A DNA stretch of 35,546 nucleotides, taken from positions 1 through 35,546 of the forward strand of contig SKXC01000033.1 of the NCBI GenBank assembly GCA_007128625.1. Reading direction: 5' to 3'. The position numbers and the translations under genes are program-made. Shown here piece after piece: positions 32,799-35,546 of the stretch. The DNA comes from Syntrophomonadaceae bacterium (GTDB lineage Bacteria > Bacillota > Dethiobacteria > DTU022). The notes beneath the pieces are model-generated. The model ran no database searches, had not been told where the DNA came from, and saw nothing but the letters and a program-made list of their open reading frames with translations. The stretch's first letter is position 1, and each line of letters starts with the position of its first letter.

Positions 32799-33707
32799 TT
32801 AAAGTCCTTTTGCAACCCGTTCCCGATAACGCTTGCGCAGAAGCACCGCTGCCAGGTTAAGCAGGCAAACAAGAACCAGCAGGATCAGGGCGGTTCCATA
32901 GGCAATAGGGCGAACCTGGGAAATAGCATGGTGCTGGGTAGACATAATAAACAAATGGTAGGGCAGGGCCATGAACTGGCTTCTGATTGAGTCAGGCAGG
33001 TGCGGCAGAAAAAATGCTGCTCCGGTGGCCAGGATCGGAGCGGTTTCCCCCGCAGCCCGGGCCAGGCCGAGGATAGTACCGGTCAGGATTCCGGGTATAG
33101 CCCGTGGCAGGACAACTGTTCTAACTACCTGCCAGCGGGTTGCTCCCAGGGCAAATGAACCTTCACGGTAAGCTCTCGGAACAGTTCTCAATGCTTCTTC
33201 AGAAGCGGTAACTGTAACCGGCAGGGTTAGCAGCCCCAGGGTAAAACCGGCAGCAATCAAAGATGGACCAAAGCCAAAAATTTTAACAAATACGGCCATA
33301 CCGAAAAGGCCAAATACAATTGAAGGAACACCGGCCAGGTTCCGTACAGACATGCGCACCAGGCGGGTAAATTTACCCTGCACAGCATATTCATTAAGGT
33401 AAATTGCAGCTCCAACACCCAGAGGTACAGCAAAAGCAATTGTAATCAGGGTGACATAGAATGTACCTACAATAGCCGGGAAAATTCCACCTTCAGTCAT
33501 CCCGACCCGGGGTGGCTGGGTTAGGAATTCCCAGTTTATTACTCCTGCACCCTTGGAAACAATATCAAAAACTATTATGCCCAGGATGAAGAGAACCAGG
33601 ACCAGGGTTAAGCGAAGAGCCCAGAAACCAACCAGCTCATAGCTGTGCCATTCAGACGTCTTATGCTTTTTTACTGCAATACCTTGCTTAAGCACTTCTG
33701 CTTTCAT
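32799..33707 (-). CDS. pstA: phosphate ABC transporter permease PstA
   Basis: One of the two membrane subunits of the Pst importer, 302 residues with six predicted helices and an N-terminal cytoplasmic stretch. The permease coupling loop is recognisable as EALRTVPRAYREGSFALGATRWQ (given here in part: EALRTVPRAYREGSFALG), followed by GLARAAGETAPIL, which is typical of PstA. The ATG overlaps the pstC stop (ATGA), with GGAGGTG upstream. Confidence 0.96.
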   Translation of the reverse strand: MKAEVLKQGIAVKKHKTSEWHSYELVGFWALRLTLVLVLFILGIIVFDIVSKGAGVINWEFLTQPPRVGMTEGGIFPAIVGTFYVTLITIAFAVPLGVGAAIYLNEYAVQGKFTRLVRMSVRNLAGVPSIVFGLFGMAVFVKIFGFGPSLIAAGFTLGLLTLPVTVTASEEALRTVPRAYREGSFALGATRWQVVRTVVLPRAIPGILTGTILGLARAAGETAPILATGAAFFLPHLPDSIRSQFMALPYHLFIMSTQHHAISQVRPIAYGTALILLVLVCLLNLAAVLLRKRYRERVAKGL

Positions 33708-34582
33708 TTATTCACCTCCGGCTTACGCTGGATTAAAATATCAGCTAAAAGGTTAACTAAAAAAGTTATCAGGAAAAGCAGTAAACCCGCCACAAACAAA
33801 GCATGGAAATGGGTGGAGTTAAAAACCACATCCCCGATATCAATGGCAATACCGGCGCTTAGGGTCCTGACCGAATCAAGGAATGATTCCGGCCGGGCAA
33901 CCATGTTGCCCGTTACCATTAAGACGGTCATTGTTTCGCCAATTGCCCTGCCCATCCCGAGCATGGCTGAAGCAGTGATCCCGGAAAAAGCGGCCGGAAT
34001 GGTAATTTTCCAGATGGTCTGCCAGCGGGTTCCGCCGAGGGCCAGTGAAGCATGGCGGTATTCTTTGGGCACTGCAGTAATGGCATCTTCAGCCAGGGTA
34101 ATAATTGTTGGTAAAGCCATTATTCCAACCAGGATTGCTCCGTTAAGTGCGGTCAGACCGCTGTTTAAGTTGAAGGTTCTGGCTATTAGTGGAGCAAGTA
34201 CCACCAGGCCAAAAAAGCCGAGTACTACAGAAGGCACACCGGCTAACACCTCAACAATCGGCTTAAAAACCTCCCTTTCCCAGGGTGAAGCGATTTCCGC
34301 CAGGTAGGCTGCTGCAGCAACACCTGTAGGCACTGCAAAGATTAATGCTCCCAGTGTTACCATTAAGGTGCCATAGATCATATTAAGCAGGCTGTAAGTC
34401 GGTTCACCATAAGCTCCCGGGTTCCATCTGTCTGCAGCAAAAAATGGGCCAATTCCCAGTTCAGTTAAACCGGGCATGCTGTTGGAAAACAAAATGTAAA
34501 GAATGCCGACCAGGAATAAAATAATTGCCAGTCCGCAGAGAGTAAATATTGTTCTCATTGCTTTTTCTGTAATGGCTGTCAA
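33704..34582 (-). CDS. pstC: phosphate ABC transporter permease PstC
   Basis: The second membrane subunit, 292 residues with six helices. The coupling loop has EDAITAVPKEYRHASLALGG and GMGRAIGETMTVLMVTGN, the PstC signature. The start is TTG at 34582, with AAGGGTGGG at normal spacing. An ATG eight codons downstream (34558) is possible but lacks a ribosome site. It lies about 105 bases after pstS and overlaps pstA. Confidence 0.96.
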   Translation of the reverse strand: MTAITEKAMRTIFTLCGLAIILFLVGILYILFSNSMPGLTELGIGPFFAADRWNPGAYGEPTYSLLNMIYGTLMVTLGALIFAVPTGVAAAAYLAEIASPWEREVFKPIVEVLAGVPSVVLGFFGLVVLAPLIARTFNLNSGLTALNGAILVGIMALPTIITLAEDAITAVPKEYRHASLALGGTRWQTIWKITIPAAFSGITASAMLGMGRAIGETMTVLMVTGNMVARPESFLDSVRTLSAGIAIDIGDVVFNSTHFHALFVAGLLLFLITFLVNLLADILIQRKPEVNK

Positions 34583-34629
34583 ATCTATCCCACCCTTTAT
34601 CTTGAAGAGCTACAGCTGTTATTTAAACT

Positions 34630-34665
34630 GCCCTGCAGCCTTAAGTATGAAGCTGACCGCAGGGC
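34630..34665. terminator. stem-loop between pstS and pstC
   Basis: GCCCTGC (34630-34636) pairs with GCAGGGC (34659-34665), with a 22-base loop that can pair further. In the operon's direction (minus) no strong T-run follows, so it probably causes partial termination or protects the pstS mRNA, giving more binding protein than permease. On the plus strand TTTTATTATTAT follows. Confidence 0.5.
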
Positions 34666-34687
34666 TTTTATTATTATCCCTGGTTTT

Positions 34688-35546
34688 TTATTCCAGGGCG
34701 TTTTTATTAAACGCACGGTCTGCTTCTGTTATCGGATAAAATCCTTCCTCAAGCACTATGCTCTGACCGGCATCACTTACTTCGAAAAGGAGGAAATCGA
34801 GCAGGGCGCCTTCAGGTTTACCGGCCATGTACTGGTAAAGGGGGCGGGTCAGCGGATAGCTGCCGCTGGTAACATTCTCCAGCACAGTCGGATCGTATGC
34901 TTCAGAACCTTCATCTGCTGCTATTTTTAATGCCTTGACACCATCTTCATCAGCATAACCGATAGCAGCATAACCTATACCGCCCTTGTCGCCGATTACA
35001 GCTTCAACAATGTCTGAAGTGCCGGCCATGTTGCGCTTTCTTTCCGAATACTCGCCCTGGACTACCAGTTCCATGAAGAAAACATAGGTCCCGGAAGTGC
35101 TCTGCCTTCCATAAAGGGTTATTTCCTGGTCATTTCCGCCAACCTCGGACCAGTTGGTTATTTCACCACGGTAAATTGCACCGACCTGGTCAACAGTCAA
35201 AATTTCAACTGGGTTGGTATCATTTACCAGCACGGCAACCCCGTCCACGGCAAAGCGGACAGCATAAGGTTCTTCACCGTGATTATCCCTGAGAGCATCT
35301 TCTTCTGTATCTCTCATCGGGCGCGACGAGTTAGCCACATCAATATCGCCGTCAATCAGGGAAGAAATGCCAACACCGGAGCCACCACCGGTAACCGCGA
35401 TAGAAACATGGGGATTATCATTCATATATTCCTCTGCCAATCTAGCTACCACGTTAACTTCGGAATCAGAGCCGCCGAGCATTAATGAAGCTGCTTCCAG
35501 GGGTGCTTCTTCACCATTTGTATCTTCTGCTTCTTCAACCGGCTCA
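34688..35546 (-). CDS. pstS: phosphate-binding protein PstS (N-terminus beyond the window)
   Basis: The phosphate-binding lipoprotein that feeds the Pst importer. The frame stays open to the last base of the window, so the Met at 35482 is internal and the true start with its lipoprotein signal lies outside. The first visible residues are an acidic linker (EPVEEAEDTNGEEAPLEAAS), as found between the lipidated cysteine and the folded part. Ligand-binding segments include VTGGGSGVGISSLIDG, DVANSSRPM and YGRQSTSGTYVFF. The C-terminus ITEADRAFNKNALE may be complete. Confidence 0.94.
   Translation of the reverse strand, partial: EPVEEAEDTNGEEAPLEAASLMLGGSDSEVNVVARLAEEYMNDNPHVSIAVTGGGSGVGISSLIDGDIDVANSSRPMRDTEEDALRDNHGEEPYAVRFAVDGVAVLVNDTNPVEILTVDQVGAIYRGEITNWSEVGGNDQEITLYGRQSTSGTYVFFMELVVQGEYSERKRNMAGTSDIVEAVIGDKGGIGYAAIGYADEDGVKALKIAADEGSEAYDPTVLENVTSGSYPLTRPLYQYMAGKPEGALLDFLLFEVSDAGQSIVLEEGFYPITEADRAFNKNALE

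Noticed and set aside
1-35546. CRISPR array, insertion sequence, toxin-antitoxin or defence system
   Set aside because: I saw no regularly spaced repeats, no transposase, and no gene with defence-type domains on either strand.

Overview
The window carries a Firmicutes chromosome segment, most likely from a strictly anaerobic member of the Clostridia. The main evidence is the order of genes from the mtaB end to rpoD: rpsU, yqeY, yqeZ-type NfeD, floA, phoH, pgpH (yqfF), ybeY, dgkA, cdd, era, recO, glyQ, glyS, the yqfL-type PPDK regulator, dnaG and rpoD. This is the backbone seen in Bacillus and Clostridia. Shine-Dalgarno sites are strong, TTG and GTG starts are common, GC content looks moderate, and glycyl-tRNA synthetase is the split alpha/beta type behind a T-box. 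Anaerobic traits are pyruvate phosphate dikinase with its regulator, a large Fe-S flavoprotein, a B12-dependent methionine synthase activation-type protein and a selenouridine synthase.

Layout. 1-2681: the 3' end of mtaB on the + strand faces a minus-strand group (HAD hydrolase, YlbF family, selenouridine synthase). 2832-6912: an extended -10 promoter drives a HIT protein, ribosomal protein S21, YqeY, and the NfeD/flotillin membrane pair followed by a small membrane protein. 6913-7426: no convincing gene, at the place where yqfC and yqfD lie in spore formers. 7427-14352: phoH to recO, including a cytidine deaminase fused to a TrmO/TsaA-type tRNA methyltransferase domain. 14540-18312: a flavodoxin-like protein, then a promoter, a T-box and glyQS. 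18438-24104: PPDK regulator, PPDK, and a GltD-like/ferredoxin/MvhD-like fusion. 24132-27412: a non-coding stretch with two good intrinsic terminators, then dnaG and rpoD, which overlap.

27424-28660 holds four tRNA genes (Asn; then CAT, Glu and Val together) with recognisable promoters and a terminator. The minus-strand gene for the B12-linked activation protein lies between them. 28710-30189 looks accessory: a lone prepilin-like gene behind a hairpin leader, a frameshifted gene remnant, and a zinc-ribbon DUF4282 membrane protein. 30485-31066 encodes a stand-alone HD-domain protein. 31146-35546 is the minus-strand phosphate uptake operon pstS-pstC-pstA-pstB-phoU, with pstS running off the window.

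The backbone genes serve translation, RNA processing, membrane organisation, c-di-AMP turnover and replication/transcription initiation. Three genes (mtaB, selU and the cdd-trmO fusion) point to tRNA anticodon-loop modification. PPDK, its regulator and the adjacent Fe-S flavoprotein suggest a link between pyruvate/PEP metabolism and low-potential electron flow, but that is inference. I found no CRISPR array, transposase, prophage or obvious novel defence system. The best candidates for something undescribed are the deaminase-TrmO fusion, the flavoprotein fusion, the untranslated region before dnaG and the pilin leader.
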